A DNA stretch of 64,000 bases, taken from assembly GCA_024654525.1 (NCBI GenBank), contig JANLHI010000022.1:1-64000 (forward strand), in the 5' to 3' direction. Position 1 is the stretch's first letter; each line of letters starts with the position of its first letter. The DNA is from Patescibacteria group bacterium. Its GTDB lineage: Bacteria > Patescibacteria > Paceibacteria > UBA6257 > 2-01-FULL-56-20. This document shows, in pieces, positions 8,614 through 16,650 of this stretch. The notes under the pieces are model-generated. The model was not told the origin of the DNA, made no database searches, and worked only from the letters and a program-made list of their open reading frames with translations. The translations under genes were made by a program, and so were the position numbers.

Positions 8614-9129
8614 ATGAGCGACTTTAGAAAACCGAGAGAGTTTGGCGGGAATCGAGGAGAGAATAGATTTGGAAGAAGGAATTCCGATCGTCCGAGTTTT
8701 GGCAATCGACCCACGGGACCCTCTCGCAACGGAGGTGGAGATTTTCACCGTCCCGAGATGCACCGCGCGGTATGCAGTAAATGTGGAAACTCGTGTGAAG
8801 TGCCTTTTCGCCCCAATGGCAAAAAACCGGTGTATTGCAGTGAATGTTTCGGAAATACCACAAGGAGCACTCCTTCCGATAACTTTCAAAGAAGGGATTC
8901 AAACACTCCTTCTCCGGCACAGCCCCAGGCGAGAGACACAAGAATTGATGATTTAAAAGGACAGATGGACGCAGTGCAGTCAAAGCTTGATAAAATCCTC
9001 AAAATAATCGAGTCACACTCCCACTCTGTCGCTCCGATAATTGTTCCTGAAAAAGTTTCGGCTCCAAAAGAAGAAAAGAAGAAGGCAACCGCAGTCAAAA
9101 AATCTCCCGCAAAAAAGAAGAATTCATAG
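8614..9129 (+). CDS. CxxC-x17-CxxC zinc-binding protein with RG-rich and Lys-rich tails, ~171 aa
   Basis: The core is AVCSKCGN...PVYCSEC, two CxxC pairs separated by exactly 17 residues, which matches the CxxC-x17-CxxC domain known from CPR and other uncultured bacteria. The N-terminal ~45 residues are Arg/Gly/Asn/Phe rich (FGGNRGENRFGRR), like RNA-binding RGG tails. A short coiled coil follows near 110-135, and the C-terminus is Lys/Ala rich. An RNA- or ribosome-associated role is inferred only. An in-frame GTG lies two codons upstream (8608); I prefer the ATG. Confidence 0.75.
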   Translation: MSDFRKPREFGGNRGENRFGRRNSDRPSFGNRPTGPSRNGGGDFHRPEMHRAVCSKCGNSCEVPFRPNGKKPVYCSECFGNTTRSTPSDNFQRRDSNTPSPAQPQARDTRIDDLKGQMDAVQSKLDKILKIIESHSHSVAPIIVPEKVSAPKEEKKKATAVKKSPAKKKNS

Positions 9130-9150
9130 ATTGCATCCTCACGTAAGGAT

Positions 9151-9393
9151 ATGCCGTATTTTGTGTATCTTATGGAATGTACGGACGGAAGTCTTTATAC
9201 CGGCATTACGACCAACCTTGAAAGAAGGTTTGAAGAACACGTATCGCGCCACGGTGGAAATTATACTCGCGCTCATAAAGCGCGGAGGATTGTTTATACT
9301 GAAGAATATCCCTCGCGATCGGAAGCGCTGAAGCGCGAAGCGGAAATAAAAAGCTGGCAACGAAAGAAAAAACTTATGTTAATTAAAAAATAG
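9151..9393 (+). CDS. GIY-YIG endonuclease domain protein, 80 aa
   Basis: This is a single-domain GIY-YIG protein of the YhbQ/UPF0213 type. The two signature strands are FVYLMECTDGSLYTGITTN (5-23), the catalytic Arg is in NLERRFEEH, and GGNYTRAHK plus EALKREAEIKSW complete the family pattern, the Glu in the last helix being the metal ligand. It sits 21 bp after the zinc-ribbon gene and 22 bp before the Nudix gene, so the four + strand genes to the M23 peptidase may form one transcript. Confidence 0.9.
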   Translation: MPYFVYLMECTDGSLYTGITTNLERRFEEHVSRHGGNYTRAHKARRIVYTEEYPSRSEALKREAEIKSWQRKKKLMLIKK

Positions 9394-9415
9394 TGCGGTG
9401 ATATACTGAAAGGAA

Positions 9416-9883
9416 ATGGCTCATATCCACGAAAAAATAGATTTCACCGCGAGCGCATACATCGTATACAAAAATACCGTGCTTCTCCGGAAACATGACA
9501 AATATGGCGCGTGGCTCGACGTCGGCGGGCACATTGAACCCGATGAAGACCCCAATCAAGCCGTACTCCGAGAAGTAAAAGAGGAGGTGGGTCTCGATGT
9601 AATACTTGCGGGAAAAATTCGCACGTTCGACAACGACTCCGAGACAGAACTCATACCCCCTCGCTTCCTCAATCGCCACCGCATCAACACCACGCATGAG
9701 CATATAGACCTCGTCTACTTTGCAACCAGCACCACCAACATCATCAGAGAAACCGACGGGCGGGAAAAGAGCGAAGAAATAAGGTGGTTCACCAAAGAAG
9801 AACTTCTCGACCCCAAGCTCCAAATCTGGGAACGGGTACGGTACTATGCGCTCACGGCACTCGAGGAAATAGCCGGAAAATAA
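9416..9883 (+). CDS. Nudix hydrolase, 155 aa
   Basis: A complete Nudix box (Gx5Ex7REUxEExGU) lies at ~38-60: GHIEPDE, then seven residues, then REVKEEVGL. It hydrolyses a nucleoside diphosphate linked to some moiety; the specific substrate cannot be told. The start has a good Shine-Dalgarno (AAAGGAA next to the ATG). The next gene begins one base after the stop, indicating translational coupling with the M23 peptidase gene. Confidence 0.88.
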   Translation: MAHIHEKIDFTASAYIVYKNTVLLRKHDKYGAWLDVGGHIEPDEDPNQAVLREVKEEVGLDVILAGKIRTFDNDSETELIPPRFLNRHRINTTHEHIDLVYFATSTTNIIRETDGREKSEEIRWFTKEELLDPKLQIWERVRYYALTALEEIAGK

Positions 9884-9884
9884 T

Positions 9885-10907
9885 ATGGTAAAACTTTTTC
9901 TTATCTCCGGAATAATTGCGCTTGCGATTGCAATAGGACTCGCCATTGAACCCCGGCAAGTGGTTATCGCGCCCCCTCAAACAAATACCCAAAATACGGA
10001 AGAACTTGCAATTATCGCGGAGCAAATCCCCGCAACAGGCACGCAAAATCCTCCCGTTGCACTCCCGCTCGAAACCCTGCCGGAACCGCTTCCGGAAACA
10101 AAAATTCCACTCGCCGCAACCAAAGCATCCCTCATAGCGCCGGAGGAAATTCTTCAGGGAAACGTTGGAAGGATTACCACCGATGATGCGCCATTTCTCA
10201 AAAAAGTGGTTTTTGACGGTGTGGAGATTCCGACATTCGTGTACGCCGGAAAACCCCGCACATTCATCGCAATAGACCTCGCCAAAAAACCGGGGACGTA
10301 TGACTTGAAAACCACGCTTACGAACGGCGAAACCATTTCGAAAAAAATTGCGGTGATAGAACGAAAAAAACCACTCGTAGAAGAAGTTTCTATTCCAGAA
10401 AAGATTGGCGGGAATACTGAAGTAGGACAAAACAATTATTTAACCTCGATGAATGAGGCAAATACTGATATTAAAAACATCGTTACCGCACATGCAATCA
10501 CTTGGACGCAAGAATTTATCCCTCCCCTTACCAACATCACGATTACCAATCCTTATGGATATGGGGTAAGCACCGGCGCGTATGTTATTCCTCATAAAGG
10601 TACGGACTTTAAAGCGGCAGTGGGAACAAAACTTGTCGCAATGAACAGTGGCGTGGTAAAAATTTCAAAAAACTACCCTTTCTCATACGGCAATATGGTA
10701 GTGATAGATCACGGACTGGGAATCGAGACACTGTATCTCCACCTTTCGCGAATGGATGTAAAAGTTGGAGATGCTGTTGCGCGAGGACAAACTATCGGAC
10801 TCTCGGGTGACACGGGCTACGTCTCGGGACCTCATCTCCACTTGAGCATAAAAGTAGGCGGCATTTCGATTGACCCGATGCAGTTTTTAAAATTGTTTAA
10901 CCCGTAG
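9885..10907 (+). CDS. M23-family (LytM-type) peptidase, secreted or membrane-anchored, 340 aa
   Basis: A hydrophobic N-terminal segment (residues 3-20, LFLISGIIALAIAIGLAI) acts as a signal anchor. A Pro/Thr-rich linker follows, then a beta-rich middle domain, then the M23 domain. Its zinc ligands and active site are visible as HKGTDF (~239), TLYLHLS (~281) and GPHLHLSI (~316). It should cut peptidoglycan peptide bridges outside the membrane. It ends the + strand run and is followed by a hairpin terminator that exists in a second identical copy 1.4 kb away. Confidence 0.9.
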   Translation: MVKLFLISGIIALAIAIGLAIEPRQVVIAPPQTNTQNTEELAIIAEQIPATGTQNPPVALPLETLPEPLPETKIPLAATKASLIAPEEILQGNVGRITTDDAPFLKKVVFDGVEIPTFVYAGKPRTFIAIDLAKKPGTYDLKTTLTNGETISKKIAVIERKKPLVEEVSIPEKIGGNTEVGQNNYLTSMNEANTDIKNIVTAHAITWTQEFIPPLTNITITNPYGYGVSTGAYVIPHKGTDFKAAVGTKLVAMNSGVVKISKNYPFSYGNMVVIDHGLGIETLYLHLSRMDVKVGDAVARGQTIGLSGDTGYVSGPHLHLSIKVGGISIDPMQFLKLFNP

Positions 10908-10962
10908 AAATAAAAGAAGCCTCACTCATCGTTAGACAAGCAAGGCTTCCCATGTTTTTTTG
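10908..10962. terminator. Bidirectional hairpin terminator, copy 1 of a 55-bp exact repeat
   Basis: GAAGCCT pairs with AGGCTTC around a 20-base loop. The hairpin has A/T-rich tracts on both sides (AAATAAAA before, GTTTTTTTG after), so it can serve the M23 gene on + and the YqfO-like gene on -. All 55 bases recur in the same orientation at 12296-12350. Confidence 0.75.
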
Positions 10963-10984
10963 CCTCATTGCATCAGTGCGTGAT

Positions 10985-11362
10985 TCACTTCGCCTTAATG
11001 GTGCGAACTTTCACCTCTTGCGCCGCAATGACGATGATAACAGGCTCCTCCCACGGATGATTAGGAACAATACCCTCGTTTATCACCCTTTCGAGAAGCT
11101 TCGCGTCTCCCGGAATGGAAAACTCCACCTTCACAGACTGGAAACTTGCAAGTTTCCTGATTTCACCAGAAGTGGGCGTAGAACCCTCAAGCGGGCGAAA
11201 TTGCTCGACGCCGGGAGCGGACGACCATGCAACGGAGTCGTAATTTCCATGACGCAAGGCCGAGACCTTTATAACGCCTTCGATAAGCCGACTCGCATGT
11301 TCCGGCGATACAAATGTGGCGACACGATATACAGAAGAGAATCCGACCTTTTTAGTGCTCAT
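10985..11362 (-). CDS. Stand-alone YqfO/NIF3-type PII-like domain protein, 125 aa
   Basis: The sequence matches the insert domain of Nif3/YqfO proteins: YRVATFVSPEHASRLIEGV, then GNYDSVAWSS, then QFRPLEGSTP and the closing NHPWEEPVIIV (the 'HPYEEP' motif of this ferredoxin-like fold). In most bacteria the domain is embedded in a ~370-aa dinuclear-metal protein; here it stands alone. Its role is unknown. A good Shine-Dalgarno (CGGAG, 7-8 nt before the ATG) supports the start. A short dyad ATACGG-N6-CCGTAT lies upstream at 11382-11399. Confidence 0.8.
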   Translation of the reverse strand: MSTKKVGFSSVYRVATFVSPEHASRLIEGVIKVSALRHGNYDSVAWSSAPGVEQFRPLEGSTPTSGEIRKLASFQSVKVEFSIPGDAKLLERVINEGIVPNHPWEEPVIIVIAAQEVKVRTIKAK

Positions 11363-11381
11363 AACTTACTCCGATATGAAT

Positions 11382-11399
11382 ATACGGTTGGTTCCGTAT
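11382..11399. promoter_or_regulatory. Short inverted repeat before the YqfO-like gene
   Basis: ATACGG-N6-CCGTAT lies 19 bp upstream of the start codon at 11362. It could be a repressor site or a small mRNA hairpin. No cognate regulator is identified. Confidence 0.35.
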
Positions 11400-11481
11400 T
11401 TATGTTGTTAATAGACCCGAAGCGGCAATAGTACTATTTGCGATTCATATTTGCAAGACCTTATATAATCACAAATAAAAA

Positions 11482-11513
11482 AACCAGGGACGATTATGGT
11501 AATCGTCCCGGTT
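11482..11513 (-). terminator. Intrinsic terminator after the DUF5701-like gene
   Basis: Perfect 9-bp stem GGGACGATT/AATCGTCCC around a 5-base loop, extended by AACC/GGTT with one bulged A. On the - strand it is followed by TTTTTTTATTT, a classic Rho-independent terminator. Confidence 0.85.
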
Positions 11514-11531
11514 GGATTGATGGTTCTTTGT

Positions 11532-12221
11532 TTAAGTCTCACAACTAGGAAATCCCCCCCAACTTTTAGGTCTTTCTAAACTTTGAATCCCCACGCGCTT
11601 ATCACACGAGGGTGTGCCATAGTATAAGCTTGCATGCCTATCCTTATAAGTACACAAAACAGGAAAACCGTTACGAAGACAAATTCGCGGGGAACGCCTT
11701 GAAAGTTTTGGCACCTTATGTCGTGAGGCATTGGCAATTATATTATGATGTCGTAACACAGGAAAAACTGAAGCATGGACAATACATTCAAAAACAGTGT
11801 ATGAAAACCTTCCCTCACACGCAAGCTCCCGTAGAGATTCAATATGTTTCATATCCATACAAGCTCTTCCATCTTCAACATTAGTCGCAATATAAGGACC
11901 ATCGGGAACCTGTACAAGATTGCGAATCTTCCCCGCTTCAAGATCATTCCAACCTCTTACTCCATCATCCCACACCAAAAAAGACATAAGACGACTTAAA
12001 TCGAGCGGGTCGGGTCGTCTCGGGACAAGGAGAGTGAGTCCTTTTTCGGGTACGAATTCAGCAAGGCGGCGGAGTTCATCTTCGTCACCTAATCCGATGT
12101 CAACCCAAAACGCAATTTGATGATAAAAAAGTTCGCGTGGGGTTGGGACGAACAAAGATGGTGAATGAGAAATTATTATCTCTTCATACTGCTCAACGGT
12201 AATTATGGGAAATGCTTTCAT
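11532..12221 (-). CDS. DUF5701-like conserved protein, 229 aa
   Basis: Several blocks match what I remember of the DUF5701 family found in Patescibacteria: PYIATNVEDGRAC, GRFSYTVFECI, VPKLS and the C-terminal YGTPSCDKRVGI. Function is unknown. No membrane segment or signal is visible. The gene has its own likely promoter (TTGACA at 12287-12292 on the - strand, weak TAGTTT -10) and its own terminator. Together with the YqfO-like gene it sits between two identical 55-bp repeats. Confidence 0.6.
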   Translation of the reverse strand: MKAFPIITVEQYEEIIISHSPSLFVPTPRELFYHQIAFWVDIGLGDEDELRRLAEFVPEKGLTLLVPRRPDPLDLSRLMSFLVWDDGVRGWNDLEAGKIRNLVQVPDGPYIATNVEDGRACMDMKHIESLRELACEGRFSYTVFECIVHASVFPVLRHHNIIANASRHKVPKLSRRSPRICLRNGFPVLCTYKDRHASLYYGTPSCDKRVGIQSLERPKSWGGFPSCET

Positions 12222-12295
12222 ATCTAATCATCTAAATTTTTCAAATCCATTAAACTGCGCTAAAACTAGCAAGAAAAAGGTTATGCTGTCAACAA

Positions 12296-12350
12296 AAATA
12301 AAAGAAGCCTCACTCATCGTTAGACAAGCAAGGCTTCCCATGTTTTTTTG
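12296..12350. terminator. Hairpin terminator, copy 2 of the 55-bp exact repeat
   Basis: Identical over 55 bp to 10908-10962, in the same orientation. Here it lies just after the metG stop codon and serves as its terminator on the - strand (stem GAAGCCT/AGGCTTC, followed by TTCTTTTATTTTTG). The TTGACA promoter box of the next gene begins four bases further on. Confidence 0.75.
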
Positions 12351-12364
12351 TGCCATCACAGAGG

Positions 12365-14035
12365 CTACTCCCCCGCTTCGGCAAGTTGAATTTCTCCGAG
12401 AATCAATTCGTGATCCACTTTTGGTATCAGCGGTGTCGGTTGCCCGATGGGGGTGTTGGCGGCAAGCGGCGAATATCTCCAACTCACATCGTCCGTGCCT
12501 AGATAGGCATTTAGCCTCTCTGTTACACCTGGGAAGAATGGTGCGGTAAGACGCCGTAAGGCGTCCGCCACCTCCATGCACACTTTGAGTGTTTCGGCGA
12601 CGTGCGCCTTGTTGCTCTCGATGTTTCTCCATGGCGCGCGGTGCTCGATATAGACGTTTGCCTTCCGTGAGAAGTTGAGAATACTCACCAGCGCTTGCCT
12701 CAATTCTCCCTTTTCGATGAACGCCCCCACTTCTCTTAACGCAGTGGGTGATGCCATCCAAAGAACAACACTTTCATCGCTTACCGGCACACCACTATTG
12801 GGCACGGCACCGAAGTACCGATGCGTCATCGAAAACGTGCGGTTCCAGAAGTTCCCGAGATTTCCAACCAAGTCGGCATTCACCCGTGCTTCGAAGTCAT
12901 CCCACCGAAATGTACTGTCTTTGCTTTCCGGCGAGTTGAGTGTGAGGTAGAACCGGATTGCGTCCGGATCGAATTTTGCAAGCGCATTCGGCAACCAAAT
13001 GCCGATATTCTTGCTCTTCGAAAGCTTCACGCCTCCGAAGTTCAAGAACTCGCTTGAGATGATTCTGTTCGGGAGGTGAAGCCCGAGCGCCATGAGCATC
13101 GCCGGCCAAATGATGGTGTGAAACGGAATATTATCCTTCCCGTGCACGTAATAGTGCACCGCCTCCGGATTATCCCACCATTCGCGCCACGCTTCGGGAA
13201 GCCCTTCGGTTTGAAGGGACGCCCATTCGCGCGAACAAGACAGGTAGCCAATCACCGCTTCAAACCACACATACATCACCTTCTCGGTGAACCCTTCAAC
13301 CGGCACCGGAATACCCCATGAGAGGTCCCGCGTAATGGGCCGGTCTTCGAGTCCCTTGGTAAGCCACGCCTCGGTAATTTTCACCGCGTTTTCCCGCCAT
13401 CCTTCTTTTGACTTCTCCTTCCACTCCGCAAGATGTTTTTGAAACGCGGGCAGATGGAGATAAAGGTGTGTCGAAGGTTTCCAGACCGGTGTTGCGCCAC
13501 ACGTTCTGCAATGGGGCGCGATAAGATCATGCGGGGTATGAAGATGCCCGCATGTATCACACTGATCACCACGCGCACCTTCCACCCCACACTTTGGATT
13601 CGGACATTTTCCTTCAATAAACCGATCAGGAAGCGTGCGATTACAGGTGTCGCACCGCGCCTGCTGTTCTTCACGCGTAACCATGTGGCCATCCGCATGA
13701 AGCTTCGCAAACACTTCTTGTGCTACTCCCTTGTGGAAGGCACCCATTGTCTTTGAGTACAACGAGTAGCTGAAACCGAGTTTCTTGACGAGCGTTTCCA
13801 CAATCTCATCGTGGTACTGACCCGCCACTTCTTCCGGTGCTCTTCCTTCTTTGTCCGCGGTCACAAGAATCGGGGTGCCGTGGCAATCACTACCGGAGAC
13901 AAAAAGCACATCGTCTCCATTTGCACGGTGATACCGCGCGAGCACATCCGCCGGCAGTAATGCCGCGACGTGCCCCAAATGCAGCGAGCCATTGACGTAT
14001 GGCCATGCCGCCGCAACCAATACCTTTTTTTTCAT
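12365..14035 (-). CDS. metG: Methionyl-tRNA synthetase, 556 aa
   Basis: Charges tRNA-Met with methionine. Class I signatures are HIGH as SLHLGH (~17-22) and KMSKS as KLSKSKN (~337). The connective peptide carries zinc-binding Cys groups (CDTC, CPNPKC, CDTC, CRTC at ~145-195), giving the four-Cys type with duplicated knuckles. The C-terminal dimerisation (EMAP-II-like) domain of longer bacterial forms is absent, as in many small genomes. A strong Shine-Dalgarno (GGAGGA) precedes the ATG. The cognate tRNA-Met lies directly upstream on the same strand. Confidence 0.95.
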   Translation of the reverse strand: MKKKVLVAAAWPYVNGSLHLGHVAALLPADVLARYHRANGDDVLFVSGSDCHGTPILVTADKEGRAPEEVAGQYHDEIVETLVKKLGFSYSLYSKTMGAFHKGVAQEVFAKLHADGHMVTREEQQARCDTCNRTLPDRFIEGKCPNPKCGVEGARGDQCDTCGHLHTPHDLIAPHCRTCGATPVWKPSTHLYLHLPAFQKHLAEWKEKSKEGWRENAVKITEAWLTKGLEDRPITRDLSWGIPVPVEGFTEKVMYVWFEAVIGYLSCSREWASLQTEGLPEAWREWWDNPEAVHYYVHGKDNIPFHTIIWPAMLMALGLHLPNRIISSEFLNFGGVKLSKSKNIGIWLPNALAKFDPDAIRFYLTLNSPESKDSTFRWDDFEARVNADLVGNLGNFWNRTFSMTHRYFGAVPNSGVPVSDESVVLWMASPTALREVGAFIEKGELRQALVSILNFSRKANVYIEHRAPWRNIESNKAHVAETLKVCMEVADALRRLTAPFFPGVTERLNAYLGTDDVSWRYSPLAANTPIGQPTPLIPKVDHELILGEIQLAEAGE

Positions 14036-14137
14036 ACTGATTCCTCCATATTAACTTGTTAAGGTCGTGCTGACGGCACGATTTTTCTTTTAAAGAACGC
14101 ACACGCGTCCCCATTGAAAAACCGCCGAAGCAAGGAA

Positions 14138-14208
14138 TGACTGGGATGGGACTTGAACCCACAACCGGGTACTTATGAAGCACCTGCTCTACCTTGAGCT
14201 ACCCAGTC
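14138..14208 (-). tRNA. tRNA-Met (CAT anticodon), elongator type
   Basis: A cloverleaf folds on the - strand: acceptor GACTGGG/CCCAGTC, D-stem GCTC/GAGC with a short 6-nt loop, anticodon stem GGTGC/GTACC with loop TTCATAA (anticodon CAT), T-stem GTGGG/CCCAT with loop TTCAAGT, discriminator A. CCA is not encoded. A paired first base (G1-C72) and no GGG/CCC run in the anticodon stem exclude the initiator type. A lysidine-modified tRNA-Ile(CAT) cannot be fully excluded, but the metG neighbour favours Met. Confidence 0.9.
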
Positions 14209-14318
14209 ATTGCGAAGCAAACGTATCACAAAATACCATCGCCAACAAGCGGAATGAGAGAACGCCCAACCCGAAGGTTGAGCGTTCAATGATTCTGAAA
14301 TCCAAACAAACCACATGT

Positions 14319-15293
14319 CTAGACCGCGACTAGATCGGCATTCCGCGTGACCCTTGATGCCCATGGCGCCGGAGCTTCCGGACGGTAGTGCCGGAACTGA
14401 CCCATCCCGGCACCGATCTCTGTCCCGAGACTGTGGAACTGGTACACATCCAATCCTCCTTGCGCGCAAATTTGCTCGAACGCATGGTGATTGGCGGATT
14501 CCGCGAAACCCGTCTCGGAGACAGGCGAGAATCGTGACAGGCGTAGTCGGACAGGTAAACCGTTCAATAGTCCGACTAATTCTTCGGCATGCGCTTCCGC
14601 ATCGTTGACGTCCTTGAGCAGGACATAATTTAGGACAACCCTCGTTCGGAGGGTGTCCGCGTATTCCACCGCGGCGGCGAGCACTTCGCCAATCGGGTAT
14701 TGCCGTGTGATTGGCATCAGTTCCGTTCGCAGCTCATCGTTCGGCGCATGGAGCGACACCCGAAGCTGGAGGTTCGTCATGCGAAGACCCACGAGTTTGC
14801 GAATGCCGGGAGCAATCCCGACGGTCGAGATGACAACCCGCATGTCGGGAGAAATGTGCTCCAACGCACTTTTCACCGCGCTGAAATTCAGCAACGGTTC
14901 TCCCATTCCGGTGAAAGAGACCTCGAGGCCTCGCGCCGGATATTGCGTATCGCCGAGCATCCCGTTGACTTGAAGGATAATCTCGTCGCCAGTCAGATTG
15001 CGTACGATTCCCTGCAAACCCGTGGCGCAAAACGCACACTTCATCGCGCAACCGATTTGGCTGGAGATGCACAGCGAATCGTACTCACGAGTTCTGAACT
15101 GGAGGTGAGCGCTTTCGACCGTATGTCCGTCACGGGTAGCCCAAACGTACTTTGTTACTACGCTACTTTCGGCTTTTGCCTGTAAGGACATTCGGCTCGC
15201 CGTATTGTTGATGTTATGCCCGCCGATGGTTTCCATCGAACGAGCGTTTCGCATGCCCATAGCATGCCCGTCTAGAATACATGTGGTATTCAT
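14319..15293 (-). CDS. RlmN/Cfr-like radical SAM protein lacking the methyl-carrier Cys, ~324 aa
   Basis: The radical SAM cluster motif is CAMKCAFC, preceded by LCISSQIGC, so the residue equal to E. coli RlmN Cys118 is kept. SFTGMGEPLLN, SLHAPNDELR and the Asn-Asp of LLKDVNDAEAH match the RlmN/Cfr fold. Two features are odd. The ~90-residue N-terminal substrate domain of RlmN is nearly absent. The C-terminal motif where RlmN/Cfr has AACGQL reads AGMGQF, replacing the methylated Cys355 by Met. Known RlmN chemistry needs that Cys, so activity on 23S A2503 or tRNA is doubtful. The ATG at 15293 is chosen; ATG 15236 is the alternative, and the segment between is shared with metK. Confidence 0.8.
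   Translation of the reverse strand: MNTTCILDGHAMGMRNARSMETIGGHNINNTASRMSLQAKAESSVVTKYVWATRDGHTVESAHLQFRTREYDSLCISSQIGCAMKCAFCATGLQGIVRNLTGDEIILQVNGMLGDTQYPARGLEVSFTGMGEPLLNFSAVKSALEHISPDMRVVISTVGIAPGIRKLVGLRMTNLQLRVSLHAPNDELRTELMPITRQYPIGEVLAAAVEYADTLRTRVVLNYVLLKDVNDAEAHAEELVGLLNGLPVRLRLSRFSPVSETGFAESANHHAFEQICAQGGLDVYQFHSLGTEIGAGMGQFRHYRPEAPAPWASRVTRNADLVAV
15240..15291 (-). promoter_or_regulatory. Shared leader element before/at the start of the RlmN-like gene
   Basis: 15240-15273 is a 34-bp segment identical to 16671-16704 near the metK start, in the same sense orientation to each gene. One base upstream lies a hairpin GAATAC-N5-GTATTC. Inside the 34-mer, CGGGC can pair with GCTCG, enclosing ATGC/GCAT. 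It is either a structured leader (gene starting at ATG 15236, three bases after the element) or an N-terminal coding segment DGHAMGMRNAR. Confidence 0.6.
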
Positions 15294-15511
15294 AATTGTT
15301 AACGTACTGCGTACGACTCCCTTTATGAAGAATGATTTCCTATGGGGTCGCGCGTGCAACCCTCACAGCGTCTTACGACATTCATAATAAAGAGCCGTAT
15401 AGAAATAATAGGAGTGCTTATAGAAAAGCGCAAACATGGAAACTGTGTGTATCTCGGATATCCTTTATAAATAGCTCATTACCGAACAAAAAAGCTATGT
15501 ATAACAGCTGA

Positions 15512-15559
15512 AATGGCAAGCCGGCTAACCCATAAACATAGATTAGCCGACAAGGCATT
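15512..15559. terminator. Possible terminator hairpin
   Basis: CGGCTAA (15522-15528) pairs with TTAGCCG (15543-15549) and AATG with CATT further out. On + it is followed by ATTATTTT. On - the nearest T-run is ~20 bases away. Moderate support only. The rest of the 15294-15604 spacer shows nothing else I can name. Confidence 0.35.
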
Positions 15560-15604
15560 ATTTTCGAACATAATTCAGTTCTTCGACAGAGCGGTAACCG
15601 CTAT

Positions 15605-16387
15605 TCACAAATGATTTTTCATGCGCCCAAGCATAAATGCATGATCCCTCGGGTCGTACTTGCGCATGTAATATCGACATCTCAACTCTCTTCTCTCAAT
15701 TACTCTGGGACGAGCGCATAAGCTGCAAAACACGAATGGATACATCCTAAAAAAATCTGCAGATACGCGATCCCGAGAAAGGACTGCCGAATACTGGTGG
15801 CAACATTTACTTGCACACTCATCGCACACAGCTTCGTTTGGAGATAATTTATAGGAGTAATCCAACATTGCATCGCCACATTGTTTGCAACGAATTCCGC
15901 CCGTAACAACAACCGCCCGTTTTCCTTCAAAATCAGTTTCACCAAGAAAAACCAGCTTTCTACCACCATAGCGAGCAGTATTATTAAGATCATCAAGCAC
16001 TTTTTCATCATCTCTCGTACTCCCGCACAGAAAGATAATGCGCCCTTGTTGCCTCAATTTCGAAAAAGCTTCTCTAAAAACCTCTTCATTATTGAATGTA
16101 GCAGTGGTAATTTTCTTACCATCAGTTATAACAGTGCCAATTGAGTTCGAATTCAAACTGCAAAGCTCTAAACTGACTTCGTTAAAAGAACCGCCACAAG
16201 GATTCTGAAAAAGAACCCAGAGAGATTTCTCACTACCAGTTACATTGTTCACACACATCCATGAGATATGCTTAATCGAATCTCCCGGCTTGAGTACCTC
16301 AACAACAGCGATAATATCTTCAGCCTCACCCGTTTCAATCGGCACCAATGTATAAGTCGCCGTTTCTTCATCACAGATAATTTTCAT
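15605..16387 (-). CDS. Cys-rich orphan protein between the RlmN-like gene and metK, 260 aa
   Basis: No family recognised. The start at ATG 16387 is chosen over the longer frame (to 16582) because AAGGAA lies 7-8 nt upstream and the extra 65 residues look non-coding. The N-terminal ~165 residues are mixed alpha/beta. The C-terminal third carries CKQC, CDEC, CC and CSLC groups, probably two zinc sites, followed by an Arg-rich end. A hairpin downstream (CGGCTAA/TTAGCCG, 15512-15559) may end transcription. Its place between two genes of methionine/SAM metabolism invites, but does not prove, a link. Confidence 0.6.
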   Translation of the reverse strand: MKIICDEETATYTLVPIETGEAEDIIAVVEVLKPGDSIKHISWMCVNNVTGSEKSLWVLFQNPCGGSFNEVSLELCSLNSNSIGTVITDGKKITTATFNNEEVFREAFSKLRQQGRIIFLCGSTRDDEKVLDDLNNTARYGGRKLVFLGETDFEGKRAVVVTGGIRCKQCGDAMLDYSYKLSPNEAVCDECASKCCHQYSAVLSRDRVSADFFRMYPFVFCSLCARPRVIERRELRCRYYMRKYDPRDHAFMLGRMKNHL

Positions 16388-16650
16388 AACATAATTCCTT
16401 TTTGAAATTTTCAATTTGCGCAAACGGTGAAGAATTGAGTGTAGCAAGCAGAACATCAAATGACAACCAGCTACAAGAGAATAAAACGCCAGACTTAGCA
16501 ACCCCGTTGACACACCAAAAAAAAGTACTATTATCCCCTTACAATCCTTATTGTACGCACCGCAAGGTGCTGCGTGAATCAACTTTGTTGATTTCGTAGG
16601 AAATTATTTCTTTACAAGAAGAGTTGCAACGTTTAGTTCATTCAAAACTT

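Noticed and set aside
8608..8956. Frames of 104 and 119 aa overlapping the zinc-ribbon gene
   Set aside because: They are shadows; only the 171-aa frame carries the exact CxxC-x17-CxxC spacing.
10952..11431. A 159-aa + strand open frame over the YqfO-like gene
   Set aside because: The - strand frame has clear family motifs (QFRPLEGS, HPWEEP) and a Shine-Dalgarno sequence; the + frame has no recognisable features.
14040..14137. A T-box or other amino-acid riboswitch before metG
   Set aside because: The spacer has a short hairpin (TCGTGC/GCACGA) but no T-box sequence (AGGGTGGNACCGCG) or specifier loop; the tRNA lies only ~100 bp upstream.
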